NCBI RefSeq assembly: GCF_001750165.1
Contig: NZ_CP015412.1
Location: forward strand, 248,001 to 312,000
Direction of reading: 5' to 3'
Length of the DNA: 64,000 bases
Source: Pseudoalteromonas luteoviolacea
Lineage (GTDB): Bacteria > Pseudomonadota > Gammaproteobacteria > Enterobacterales > Alteromonadaceae
Below the pieces are notes generated by a model that made no database searches, was not told the DNA's origin, and worked only from the letters and a program-made list of their open reading frames with translations. Shown piece by piece: positions 7,751 to 16,050 of this stretch; within the stretch, counting starts at the first letter, position 1; each line of letters opens with the position of its first letter. The position numbers and the translations under genes were made by a program.

Positions 7751-10700
7751 TTAGAATTTGTAGTTAACACCTAACTTGATACGCCATGAAGAACGCTCTG
7801 CGTCAAATGTTGTAGGCGCTTCGTCTTCATATCCTTCGCTGTATACGTATTGATTAGTTGCTTGGTCATATTCAACACCAACTAAATCCCGGTTGTTGAA
7901 GAAATCAGTTCTGTGAACCTTACCTGCGCTGCTATCAATTAGGTTAAGTAGGTTCTTAACTGAGAAGTACACAGATCCTTTATGACCTTCCATGAAGCCA
8001 GGGATTTCTTGCGTGAATTTAAAGTCTAAACGCGTTGTCCAAGGGCCTGTTACTGTATTACGGTCAACGATGCCGCCAGCGTGACCGCCTAATCCATTTG
8101 CGTCGATTACAGCTTTTAATTGCTCATAGCTATACCCGTCAGCATATCTTACTTTAGTATCATCAGCACCTGTTGGGATGTAAGCTAGGAATTCACCGTC
8201 GTCAAAGTTGTTTTGACCACCGAATGTATCGAAGCCGTTTGCAAATACCCAGCTATAAGGTCTGCCAGAGCTACGCTCACCTTGTAGTGAGAAAGTAGAC
8301 TTGTAACCTGCAAATAGCTCAGTAGAGTAAGACACATTTAGTTTGAAGCTATGTTCAATTTCATAACGGCTGCGGCCAACAACAGGGTTGTTTCTGTCAG
8401 CTGTGTTATATTTCTCATAGTTTGAGTTTGCAGTAGAAGACGTACCGCCAACCAGAGATGATGCATCTTGGTTTGCGTAAGAAGCATTCACATACAAGCC
8501 ATTTTCAAACGCTTTTGCAAGGCTGAATGTAAATGTCTTACGTGTACCACCGTCACCATTTGTTAGCATGATATCAGCACGGTCGCGCTCGTCTGTGCCA
8601 AGATAGATATTACGCAGGTCAGGACCGACTACCACTTCTTGTGTCTCACGGTATAGTTCGTGCCAACGAACAGCATCTTTCTCTTTTACATACATGAAGC
8701 TTGCTTCAAGGTCCCAGTTATCACCAAGGCCAATGCTAGAGAAATCCGCTGAGTAGTTTGCTGTAATACCGTAACGCCACTCTGAAGGTAATTCAAAATT
8801 AGGGTCGATAAGGTTTACGTCACCATCACCCGGTGCAAGGGTAGCGCCAGCTGGTGGTTGAGTGAAATCAGGTTTTGTTAGATCGACATCGTCTGTGTTA
8901 GCACGTACGTTGATTTGACCGTCGTTTGAATACGAGTTAGAAATCCAAACATTTGGTGTACCACCGTAATAACGGCCCACACCACCACTGATTGTTAGGT
9001 TATCCGCTGCTGACCAGTTGAAACCAAAGCGAGGTAGGATGATGTCTTTACCGTCTAGGCTATTAGTGTTTGAGAAACCATATAAGCTATTGAATGTGCT
9101 GTTTTCACGGATTAAACCTGAAGTTGAAATGCGCTCGTAACGAACACCTGCATTGATCCATAAGTCATCACGAATATCCCAACGATCTTCTACGAAAAGG
9201 TGCAGGTTTTGCACTTCGAAGTCTGCCGCAGCGTCATTTGGGTTACCTGTGTGTGCATTTGAATATGAAACTCGGCTTGCATTGCCATCTTTGAAGTCTT
9301 GCAAAGAGTCAAATGTCCAGTCACCGCGTGAGAAAGGTACAAACTGGTTGAATACATCAATCTTCTCAACACCAATACCAAAACTTAGTGTGTGATAATC
9401 AAACAGGTATTCACCTTCAACGTCAATGGTTGTTGTTGTATTTTCTAGCTGGTTAGCGTGACGGAATGGATCCGTTCCGAAGTAAAGTCTGTTATCGTCA
9501 AAGTCAATACGAACTTGACCAACTTTAGCATCATTTAGCGCATCAGAGAAAGGAGATTGATCAGTCTTAGTATCTTTGTATGACACTTTAACTTGAGTTG
9601 AAAATTCATCAGTCCAATCTGAGTAGAATTGTGCAGCGTATGAGGTAATTTCACCTTTTTTATCATACCAGTTACTTAATAGAGAGAAACGGTCGTCACG
9701 TGTATTCTGCGGTGTAATTGAGTTATCCGTTGAGTCTTGATATGTGAATGCAGCACGGTGATAGTCGTTGATGTTCCAATCAAGTTTTAGCAATAGCTTT
9801 TCGCTGTCATTATTTAAACCGCTTGGTGCATTACCTGTGTTAACACCATATTTGCTACTAGCTACGCTTTGAACTTCTTCAATATTTGCGTTTGTTAGCC
9901 AATCAACTTCATTGGCTGCACCAGAACCTTGTACGCCCCATTCTGTCACGAATGGCGTTGTTGACTCTTCGTAAGCAACAAAAAAGAACAGTGTGTCTTC
10001 GATGATTTTACCACCCAGTGCTGCACCAAATGTTTTGCGCTCATATTCTAAATCAACGTCTGTACCATCTTCACGCTTTGGTGTGCCAGCTAGAGAGTCA
10101 TCTTCATATTCGTAGAAGAATTCACCAGAAAGCTCGTTGGTACCAGACTTAGTAACCGCGTTTACTGATGCACCTGTAAAGCCTGACGCTTTCGCGTTAA
10201 ATGGTGTGATATCAACAGAAACTTGGTCGATAGCAAGTAGAGAAATTGGAGAGCCGTTAGTCGGGTATCCGTTGTCGTTTAGACCAAAGTCATCATTTTG
10301 TTTAACACCGTCGATAGAGATGCTGTTGAAGCGAGGGTTTACACCCGCTACTGACATTTCACCACGAGAATCATCAGAGATGTTCACAAGCGGGTTTTGG
10401 CGAACGATATCTTTTAGGTCACGGTCAAATGAAGGCGCACGTTCAATATCAGCAGCACCATATACACTACCGATAGTGTCTTTAGATGCATTGATAATTG
10501 AATGACGAGAAGAACCTGTGATTGTGATTGTTTCAACATCAGAGTTAAGTTCGATATCTAAAGCAGATGTCTTACCTAGTGTTAGGAATAAATCTGTTAG
10601 CGTTTTGTCTCTGTGCTTTTGAGAGTCGATCACGACAGTGTAAGGACCACCTACGCGCAAACCAGACGCATTGAACACACCACTTTCATTAGGAGAAAAA

Positions 10701-10885
10701 GTTTTCTTCGAACCTGTAGGTTCGTGAATGATAGTGACAACAGACGACGTATCAGGGTTTCCTTTTGGTCCTACGACCGTGCCTTTGATAGTTGCTGTTA
10801 AAGAGTTCGCGCTAGCAGCACCACTAGCACCAAGGCCAGCGATAACCGCTAGAGAAAGTGCCGTTTTGCGTAGTTGCGTTTTCAT
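7751..10885 (-). CDS. Oar-like TonB-dependent outer-membrane receptor
   Basis: A 1044-residue outer-membrane protein. In order: signal peptide (residues 1-27, AASA), a carboxypeptidase-regulatory-like domain (about 28-110), a plug domain (SISIDGVKQNDDFGLNDNGYP, then SVNAVTKSGTNELSG) and a large beta-barrel ending in Phe (RIKLGVNYKF). This layout is that of the Oar family, large receptors and adhesins of marine gammaproteobacteria and myxobacteria. Oar-type proteins have been linked to export or uptake of peptides and polymers; the substrate here is unknown. The start is ATG 10885 with GGGAA upstream; the longer frame to 10933 overlaps the nuclease gene. It lies 44 bases downstream of the S1/P1 nuclease gene. 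Confidence 0.9.
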   Translation of the reverse strand: MKTQLRKTALSLAVIAGLGASGAASANSLTATIKGTVVGPKGNPDTSSVVTIIHEPTGSKKTFSPNESGVFNASGLRVGGPYTVVIDSQKHRDKTLTDLFLTLGKTSALDIELNSDVETITITGSSRHSIINASKDTIGSVYGAADIERAPSFDRDLKDIVRQNPLVNISDDSRGEMSVAGVNPRFNSISIDGVKQNDDFGLNDNGYPTNGSPISLLAIDQVSVDITPFNAKASGFTGASVNAVTKSGTNELSGEFFYEYEDDSLAGTPKREDGTDVDLEYERKTFGAALGGKIIEDTLFFFVAYEESTTPFVTEWGVQGSGAANEVDWLTNANIEEVQSVASSKYGVNTGNAPSGLNNDSEKLLLKLDWNINDYHRAAFTYQDSTDNSITPQNTRDDRFSLLSNWYDKKGEITSYAAQFYSDWTDEFSTQVKVSYKDTKTDQSPFSDALNDAKVGQVRIDFDDNRLYFGTDPFRHANQLENTTTTIDVEGEYLFDYHTLSFGIGVEKIDVFNQFVPFSRGDWTFDSLQDFKDGNASRVSYSNAHTGNPNDAAADFEVQNLHLFVEDRWDIRDDLWINAGVRYERISTSGLIRENSTFNSLYGFSNTNSLDGKDIILPRFGFNWSAADNLTISGGVGRYYGGTPNVWISNSYSNDGQINVRANTDDVDLTKPDFTQPPAGATLAPGDGDVNLIDPNFELPSEWRYGITANYSADFSSIGLGDNWDLEASFMYVKEKDAVRWHELYRETQEVVVGPDLRNIYLGTDERDRADIMLTNGDGGTRKTFTFSLAKAFENGLYVNASYANQDASSLVGGTSSTANSNYEKYNTADRNNPVVGRSRYEIEHSFKLNVSYSTELFAGYKSTFSLQGERSSGRPYSWVFANGFDTFGGQNNFDDGEFLAYIPTGADDTKVRYADGYSYEQLKAVIDANGLGGHAGGIVDRNTVTGPWTTRLDFKFTQEIPGFMEGHKGSVYFSVKNLLNLIDSSAGKVHRTDFFNNRDLVGVEYDQATNQYVYSEGYEDEAPTTFDAERSSWRIKLGVNYKF

Positions 10886-10929
10886 TATGTTGTTTCCCGT
10901 GTTATTAGGTTTAGTAGTTAGTTTAAATA

Positions 10930-11787
10930 TCATTTCTCAAAACTTTTATTTGTAGCAAGCGCATTAATTAAAGGCTTTGAATGAGTGTCAAAAATTTGGT
11001 TAAGCAAACCTGCTAATCTATAACCGCCTTGTTGAAGGCGTTGTTTTATAGTTGGCGTGTATTTATATATATAACTCCAACTTATTTCAGTTTCATTGCT
11101 CTTATATATTTCTTCAGCAATTGCATTCGATTCTAATAACCAATCAGAAGGTGAGCTGTTTAAATAATTAGCAATTAATTGTTTATTCGAGGTTGTTACT
11201 GAGCGAGTAAATTCTGTGAAAGATAGCTTCTGATGCTCCACTAGCTCCGTGTCGAAAACTTTATGAAGGTTAGTAGACTTTCCAAAAAATTCTACTTCGA
11301 TCTTATTTCCGCCAAGGTCTTCGGCTCTTCCAGCGTGAAAAGGCTGATGGGCGTCACCCACTAAATGAACTAGGAACTTTAGAGCAAACTGCTTGTCTTC
11401 TTTTGAAGAGGATGAGTTTTTTAAAACGTTTATAGCGTAATTAATACCATCAAGAATGTGTTCAACTTCATGTTTATGTTTGATCGTACCATTATCGTGA
11501 TGATGCATTTTTGAAGGGTCATCAATATTGATGTAATGCCATTTACTAGATTGTTTTTTCCAAAACGGATTCGGGTTTGAGCGCATTTCATCAGGCCAAG
11601 TAGACACTTCGGCCAATGAGTCATCTCCCAAAAGGAGCTGTACTTGAGACATTGCTACCGGGCTGAGGTTGTTTTGTGCAAGCTCACCGATCACTCGATG
11701 TCCATTTTGGCCCCAAGCAATGACAGAGCTGCTCATTAGGAGGCTAGTACTTAGTGCTAAAACTTTAATTGAACTTCTAAACATCAT
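10930..11787 (-). CDS. secreted S1/P1-type nuclease
   Basis: A 285-residue zinc nuclease. After the signal peptide, the mature protein begins at or near WGQNGH, the Trp being one of the zinc ligands of the family. Other ligands are visible: STWPDEMR, HYINIDDP, HEVEHILDGINYA, FLVHLVGDAHQPFHAGRAEDLGGN and NLHKVFDTELVE. These enzymes cut single-stranded DNA and RNA and remove 3' phosphates. Two ATG codons stand side by side (11787 and 11784); either is possible. It is transcribed toward the Oar-like receptor and probably cotranscribed with it, which suggests breakdown of external nucleic acid near the cell surface. Confidence 0.92.
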   Translation of the reverse strand: MMFRSSIKVLALSTSLLMSSSVIAWGQNGHRVIGELAQNNLSPVAMSQVQLLLGDDSLAEVSTWPDEMRSNPNPFWKKQSSKWHYINIDDPSKMHHHDNGTIKHKHEVEHILDGINYAINVLKNSSSSKEDKQFALKFLVHLVGDAHQPFHAGRAEDLGGNKIEVEFFGKSTNLHKVFDTELVEHQKLSFTEFTRSVTTSNKQLIANYLNSSPSDWLLESNAIAEEIYKSNETEISWSYIYKYTPTIKQRLQQGGYRLAGLLNQIFDTHSKPLINALATNKSFEK

Positions 11788-12005
11788 TTACTCGACAAAG
11801 TGTAAATCAGATAAAGACCTTGTATTCCAATGCGGTCAATTGTCCGGTTTTTTAAGGAAAAAAAAAGGAGTCAATAGAATTCATAATTTCTTATTGATAA
11901 AGTATATAAATCAAAGGTTTACTTTTGATTGGTAAAATTACCTATTGCAATAAGTAAAGAAAATTGATCTAATAAGCTTGTAGGGAATAAAAGAATCTAG
12001 TTGAT

Positions 12006-12896
12006 GTGAAATACAATCTCAAATTAAGCAATAATACAACCATTGTTACAGTTTTGTTTCTGTCCGTTTTGGCCTGTTTTTACCTCGCAAAGCAATTAAA
12101 TAGTCCATCTGTCGTGGTGCTACCGAACCTTCTGGAAAAGCATATTCAGTGTCAAACTCGTTCAGTGTCAAATAGTCAAGCATTTAATGTGCACGTACCA
12201 GTAAAAAAGCTTGCGGATACTCTGGCACCTAAATTGTGTGCAGATCCAGTTTTGGCTAAGCAATATGGGCTAGTGAATATTTACTGGAGCGGTAACTTAG
12301 CTGAGCAAATTGATTTTATTGCCAAAGGGTTGGCTGATTTGACGCTGTCAAAAGATAACGTAATGAAGGCGTTAATGGCAGAGTCAACTTATAGCTATCG
12401 CTCGGTGATTGGTTACCCTGAATATACAGCGTTTTTTATCTCTAACCGAGAGAAGCCTAAGCTAGAAAAAGCATATTTTTTAGATAAGAAAATTGGGTTG
12501 TTAGATTACCCTACTAGCCGCTCAGGGCACATTTTACCTAAACAGGCTTTTAAAGCGTTAGATATAGATATTGATGCACTAGACATACAATATGTAACTT
12601 CTCACGAAATCTTGAGGGACAAGCTATCGTCTGGAGAGTTAGACATAATTGCTACCTATTGGAATGAGGAAGATGAAGAGTATTTTTCAAAAAACTATAT
12701 TACGCCAACTGGAAGCAATATAAGTGGTAGTAAATGGTATTTAAAGATGGTGAATGATAACACCGAATTGGCCTGCTCCTTACAAGGCCTGTTACACCAA
12801 GTTATGAAGGATACAGGCTCAAGTTATTTCGATAGTATCAAGCAATATTGGCAGTGTAACGTTTTTCCCTATGAGTTTTTGGGAGAAAATGAATGA
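12006..12896 (+). CDS. membrane-anchored PhnD-like binding protein, first gene of an unrecognised module
   Basis: A 296-residue protein with one N-terminal membrane segment (about residues 11-29) and a large periplasmic part. That part looks like a type II solute-binding fold of the phosphonate-binding (PhnD) class: SGNLAEQIDFIAKGLADLTL, FFISNREKPKLEKAYFLDKKIGLLDYPTSRSGHILPKQAFKAL and the SGELDIIATYW segment. The anchor appears uncleaved (no AxA site). The start is GTG 12006 with a poor ribosome site. Its stop overlaps the start of the next gene by four bases, so the two are translationally coupled. No transporter is adjacent, which points to sensing rather than uptake. No named family beyond the fold is recognised. 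Confidence 0.6.
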   Translation: MKYNLKLSNNTTIVTVLFLSVLACFYLAKQLNSPSVVVLPNLLEKHIQCQTRSVSNSQAFNVHVPVKKLADTLAPKLCADPVLAKQYGLVNIYWSGNLAEQIDFIAKGLADLTLSKDNVMKALMAESTYSYRSVIGYPEYTAFFISNREKPKLEKAYFLDKKIGLLDYPTSRSGHILPKQAFKALDIDIDALDIQYVTSHEILRDKLSSGELDIIATYWNEEDEEYFSKNYITPTGSNISGSKWYLKMVNDNTELACSLQGLLHQVMKDTGSSYFDSIKQYWQCNVFPYEFLGENE

Positions 12897-13816
12897 AAAA
12901 ACTAAAGAAGCTCGCTACGTTTACGTCTTATTTAATGTTCTTTTTAACGATCTTTATTTTAATGTCAAAGTCGACAATTGATGATGTTATTTATCATGAC
13001 CTACAAGAAGTTAAGTTGAGAGTCTCATTAGATAAACACCGTCTGCCATTGGCAGATCCTATGTTAAATTATTCTGGTGATCCCGACGCGTTAGCCAGTT
13101 ATATTAAAGATATCAATTACAGTTTAAGCGAACAAAATAGTCGAGTTGAGTTGGTGTCGATTTCGAATACTCCTCTATTGCCATCTGAAGGCCTGAGTGT
13201 TGAACATTTAAATGCACCTGGCAATAGGACATACATGCTTTTTAAACTGAATACGGAACAAAATAAATTTTTACTAATTTTTCCTGTAGTATTTGCCATA
13301 TTGAATTTTGCGCTATTAAAAAACATCTCTAGAAGAAAATACAAGGTTCAGGTTCGAGATAATATAAAGCCGGTATTACCGCAAAAAACCGTACTACAAA
13401 TAGATTTATATTCGAAAACTTTGCAGTTAACGTCTGATAAAGAAACCAAAGTCCAACTGGCAAATAAACCATTATGTTTTTATCTTGCCTTATTAGAATA
13501 TTGCAAGGATTACCCAGATGCGTCTTTGAATCAAAATAAAGATCTTCCCGATGAGTTATTAGATATGGCAGATAAGTATTTTCATAGGCTGGTTGCATTG
13601 GGCCATACAATCAGAAAGAGACCTAACTTTTCAAATAGCCTTGAGAAAACATTGAGTGAGATTCGAGCATCTTTGGATGAGCTATTGATAAGCTCGCCTG
13701 ACTTAAAAGCAAAGTATTATCCACCAAAAGCACATGGAGAAGGCTCTCGTTCGAAGCTTCACAGCTATGCGCTTACGAACATTGTAGACAACGATATAAA
13801 TATAATAGGTAAGTAA
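12893..13816 (+). CDS. bitopic membrane protein with possible DNA-binding-like cytoplasmic tail
   Basis: A 307-residue protein: membrane segment at about 8-25, a periplasmic region of about 100 residues, a second membrane segment (125-145), then basic SRRKYK and a 160-residue cytoplasmic part. The cytoplasmic part opens with LQIDLYSKTLQLTSDKETKVQLANKP and continues with helices, which recalls the beta-strand start and helices of an OmpR/ToxR-type winged helix, but no clear recognition helix is seen and this is only a guess. It overlaps the PhnD-like gene (ATGA) and is divergent from the nuclease-receptor pair and convergent with the 5'-nucleotidase. I do not recognise the family. Confidence 0.55.
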   Translation: MKKLKKLATFTSYLMFFLTIFILMSKSTIDDVIYHDLQEVKLRVSLDKHRLPLADPMLNYSGDPDALASYIKDINYSLSEQNSRVELVSISNTPLLPSEGLSVEHLNAPGNRTYMLFKLNTEQNKFLLIFPVVFAILNFALLKNISRRKYKVQVRDNIKPVLPQKTVLQIDLYSKTLQLTSDKETKVQLANKPLCFYLALLEYCKDYPDASLNQNKDLPDELLDMADKYFHRLVALGHTIRKRPNFSNSLEKTLSEIRASLDELLISSPDLKAKYYPPKAHGEGSRSKLHSYALTNIVDNDINIIGK

Positions 13817-13819
13817 ATA

Positions 13820-13850
13820 TTAAGCATACGGCGCCGTGCCGTATGCTTAA
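13820..13850. terminator. bidirectional terminator hairpin
   Basis: TTAAGCATACGGC (13820-13832) and GCCGTATGCTTAA (13838-13850) form a perfect 13-base stem with a GCCGT loop between the convergent stop codons at 13816 and 13863. Confidence 0.85.
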
Positions 13851-13862
13851 ACGATTAAAAAT

Positions 13863-15446
13863 TTATAAGCTATTTATGTCTATTGGGGAGTGTTTTTCAA
13901 TATATGCTCTGAGCACTTGTGCGTCTGTGCTATCTGTATTTTGAAAATTACTCTTTTCGGTAAGTATTGGATAGCCGTCACCACCCGCAGCATTATAACT
14001 ATTTATGCTCATTCGGTATGTAGCATTAATATCAAATTGCTTTCCATTTATTGATTTAATTATGGCTTTAGAGTTTTCCATACTAAATTCAATTTTATGA
14101 TACTGAAGATAGGCTCCCGCGTCTGGTGGAAAGCTTCCCACTACAGATAAGTACTCGACTAGCTCTGGGCCTTGCCAGTCTATATAAGCGACACGATTTT
14201 TAAATGGATGAACTTTTAATATATCTTTATAGTTAACATCACCAGCGTTAATGCTTGCTCGTATACCACCACCACTAATAATCCCAAAGTCAGCACCCAC
14301 GGCTTCTACTTGAGCATTAATAATCAAATTAGCAAGTTTGCTTTGCTTAAATCTGACGAGATCTCTACTGCCATCTAGATATGCGCTTATTTTGCCAACC
14401 GCGCCCGCGAGTTTCTCAGCCCCTTTTTGTTGATAAGGTAATAAAAACTCATAGAGTGACTCATCTTTTTCAATTTCACCTGCAATGAAATTGCCTTGTT
14501 CATTTTTTAAGTTAACAGGAACCAGTTCATAGCTAAGTAGTGTTTTTTTATCTTTTTCTATTTTAAATACAGCTTTACCAACGTATTTACCCCATTCATG
14601 AGCTTGCATGATCCAAGTACCGTTTTGTTTATCAGGCCAGCATGCTTTACCAGCAGAAAACGACGTATCGGGGTCACCATTTTTATCAACACATATCGGT
14701 TCTTGCGAATGACCACCAATGATCATATCCAACGTATTTGGGTTTAAGCTTCTTGCTAATGTGACATCTCCGGGTGCATTAATTCCATGGCTTGCGTCAT
14801 GGTAATGGCCCATATGTGTTACCGCCACGACGACATCTGGCTTATATTTGGCTTTGATCATATCAACTAGGGGCTGAGTGGCTTTCGCAGGAGTAATAAA
14901 GTCAAGGTGCCCTATATATTGAGGGTTTGCTATTTTTGCAGTGTCTACAGTTGTTAAGCCTACAATAGCAATTTTAAGCTGGCCTTTATTAATTACGGTA
15001 TAAGTTTGATAAGCTGGCTGCTGAGTTTGTTTGTCTATAATGTTGGCCGATAAAAGAGGGAAGTTAGACCAGGCAATTTGTTTGTCCAGCACAGTTAACG
15101 GGTTATCAAACTCATGGTTACCAATAGCCATTGCATCATAACCAATAATACTCATCCCTTTGAAATCAGGTTCTGCAATTTGTAAATCGGACTCAGGGAC
15201 ACCCGTGTTAATGTCACCACCAGATAGTAACACTACGCTGTGCCCATTTTCTTCGGCTTCATTTCTTAGTTGGTCGATAAGCGTTTTGCGTGCTGCCATG
15301 CCATATTCACCACTTTCGTTATGCCAAAAGCGTCCATGGTTGTCATTGGTGTGCAAAACGGTTAGGTATTTTGCATTGTTACCAGCTGTGATAAGTTGGC
15401 AGCCAGCTAAAAAAGAGAGTAAAAATAAAGAAATAATTATGCGCAT
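13863..15446 (-). CDS. 5'-nucleotidase / UDP-sugar hydrolase lipoprotein (UshA/NutA type)
   Basis: A 527-residue lipoprotein (lipobox LAGC, Cys16). The N-terminal metallophosphatase domain shows the dinuclear metal motifs: HTNDNHGRF (32-40), SGGDINTG, GNHEFDN, THMGHYHD and GGHSQE. The C-terminal substrate domain includes FGIISGGGIRASINAGDVNYKD and NSYNAAGGDGYP. Enzymes of this family strip phosphate from nucleotides outside the cytoplasm so nucleosides can be imported. Together with the S1/P1 nuclease 2 kb away it could finish breakdown of external DNA or RNA. A bidirectional hairpin ends the transcript. Confidence 0.92.
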   Translation of the reverse strand: MRIIISLFLLSFLAGCQLITAGNNAKYLTVLHTNDNHGRFWHNESGEYGMAARKTLIDQLRNEAEENGHSVVLLSGGDINTGVPESDLQIAEPDFKGMSIIGYDAMAIGNHEFDNPLTVLDKQIAWSNFPLLSANIIDKQTQQPAYQTYTVINKGQLKIAIVGLTTVDTAKIANPQYIGHLDFITPAKATQPLVDMIKAKYKPDVVVAVTHMGHYHDASHGINAPGDVTLARSLNPNTLDMIIGGHSQEPICVDKNGDPDTSFSAGKACWPDKQNGTWIMQAHEWGKYVGKAVFKIEKDKKTLLSYELVPVNLKNEQGNFIAGEIEKDESLYEFLLPYQQKGAEKLAGAVGKISAYLDGSRDLVRFKQSKLANLIINAQVEAVGADFGIISGGGIRASINAGDVNYKDILKVHPFKNRVAYIDWQGPELVEYLSVVGSFPPDAGAYLQYHKIEFSMENSKAIIKSINGKQFDINATYRMSINSYNAAGGDGYPILTEKSNFQNTDSTDAQVLRAYIEKHSPIDINSL

Positions 15447-15522
15447 AAATTATTTTAAAAATCTGAACTTATTTATGCGCGTAGTTTAAAGCAATTACAC
15501 GAAAATGACATTACAAAGTTGT

Positions 15523-15699
15523 TCAGCTTTGTACGCATCGAGAGTTGGATACTGCTTCTTCTCGTCTATTGAGCTCATTTTTTGCCAAATCTCGTTTTTC
15601 ATGGTTGGTTTCAACCATCCAGTTTAAAAAACAAGCAGGTAATCTACTATATGGCTCTCCAGCATGTAGGCCAAAGTCACAGATTTGCTCTTCATTCAT
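15523..15699 (-). CDS. 58-residue protein resembling DUF3820
   Basis: A short gene: MNEEQICDFGLHAGEPYSRL, then PACFLNWMVETNHEKRDLAK, NELNRREEAVSNSRCVQS. The FG-H-G-PYSRLP--FLNWM pattern followed by HE--A--EL-RR matches my memory of the DUF3820 family (small proteins described as putative quorum-sensing-regulated virulence factors), with Leu and Ala where a Lys-rich FGKHKG is usual. An AGGGG site lies about 9 bases before the ATG. It is followed after 76 bases by the 5'-nucleotidase gene on the same strand, so cotranscription is possible. Confidence 0.68.
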   Translation of the reverse strand: MNEEQICDFGLHAGEPYSRLPACFLNWMVETNHEKRDLAKNELNRREEAVSNSRCVQS

Positions 15700-16050
15700 A
15701 ATTTTGCCCCTGTAATTTTTATTAACTTACCTTGTTTTGCCAGCATTAACGCTGTGCGTTTTGCATGCAGTGTAGAGCGTTTTTAAAGTAAAAAAAACAC
15801 TTTAGATCATAAAAATTAACTTTTAAGTGTGTTTTTTGTGCCGGGATTCAGTTTTATGTTTGTGTATGTAGTTTAAAATGAGGGTAAGCGTTATTGTTCT
15901 TGTCTATATTTAACAAACAGTTACACTTTTCCACGTCTTGTACTTGTACGTATAGAACTTTAATATCAGTATATAAATATGTTTAACATGATAAGTAGAT
16001 ACAAATTACAGAAATGATTTGGTGTGTAGCTGCTTTATATTGGAACCTTT
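15700..16050. other. 351-base intergenic region upstream of the M16 protease gene
   Basis: AT-rich, without any plausible frame. It carries an imperfect inverted repeat (AAAAAACACTTT near 15790-15806 against AAGTGTGTTTTTT near 15826-15838) and must hold the promoters of the divergent 58-residue gene and the M16 lipoprotein gene. No promoter hexamers stand out. Confidence 0.4.
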
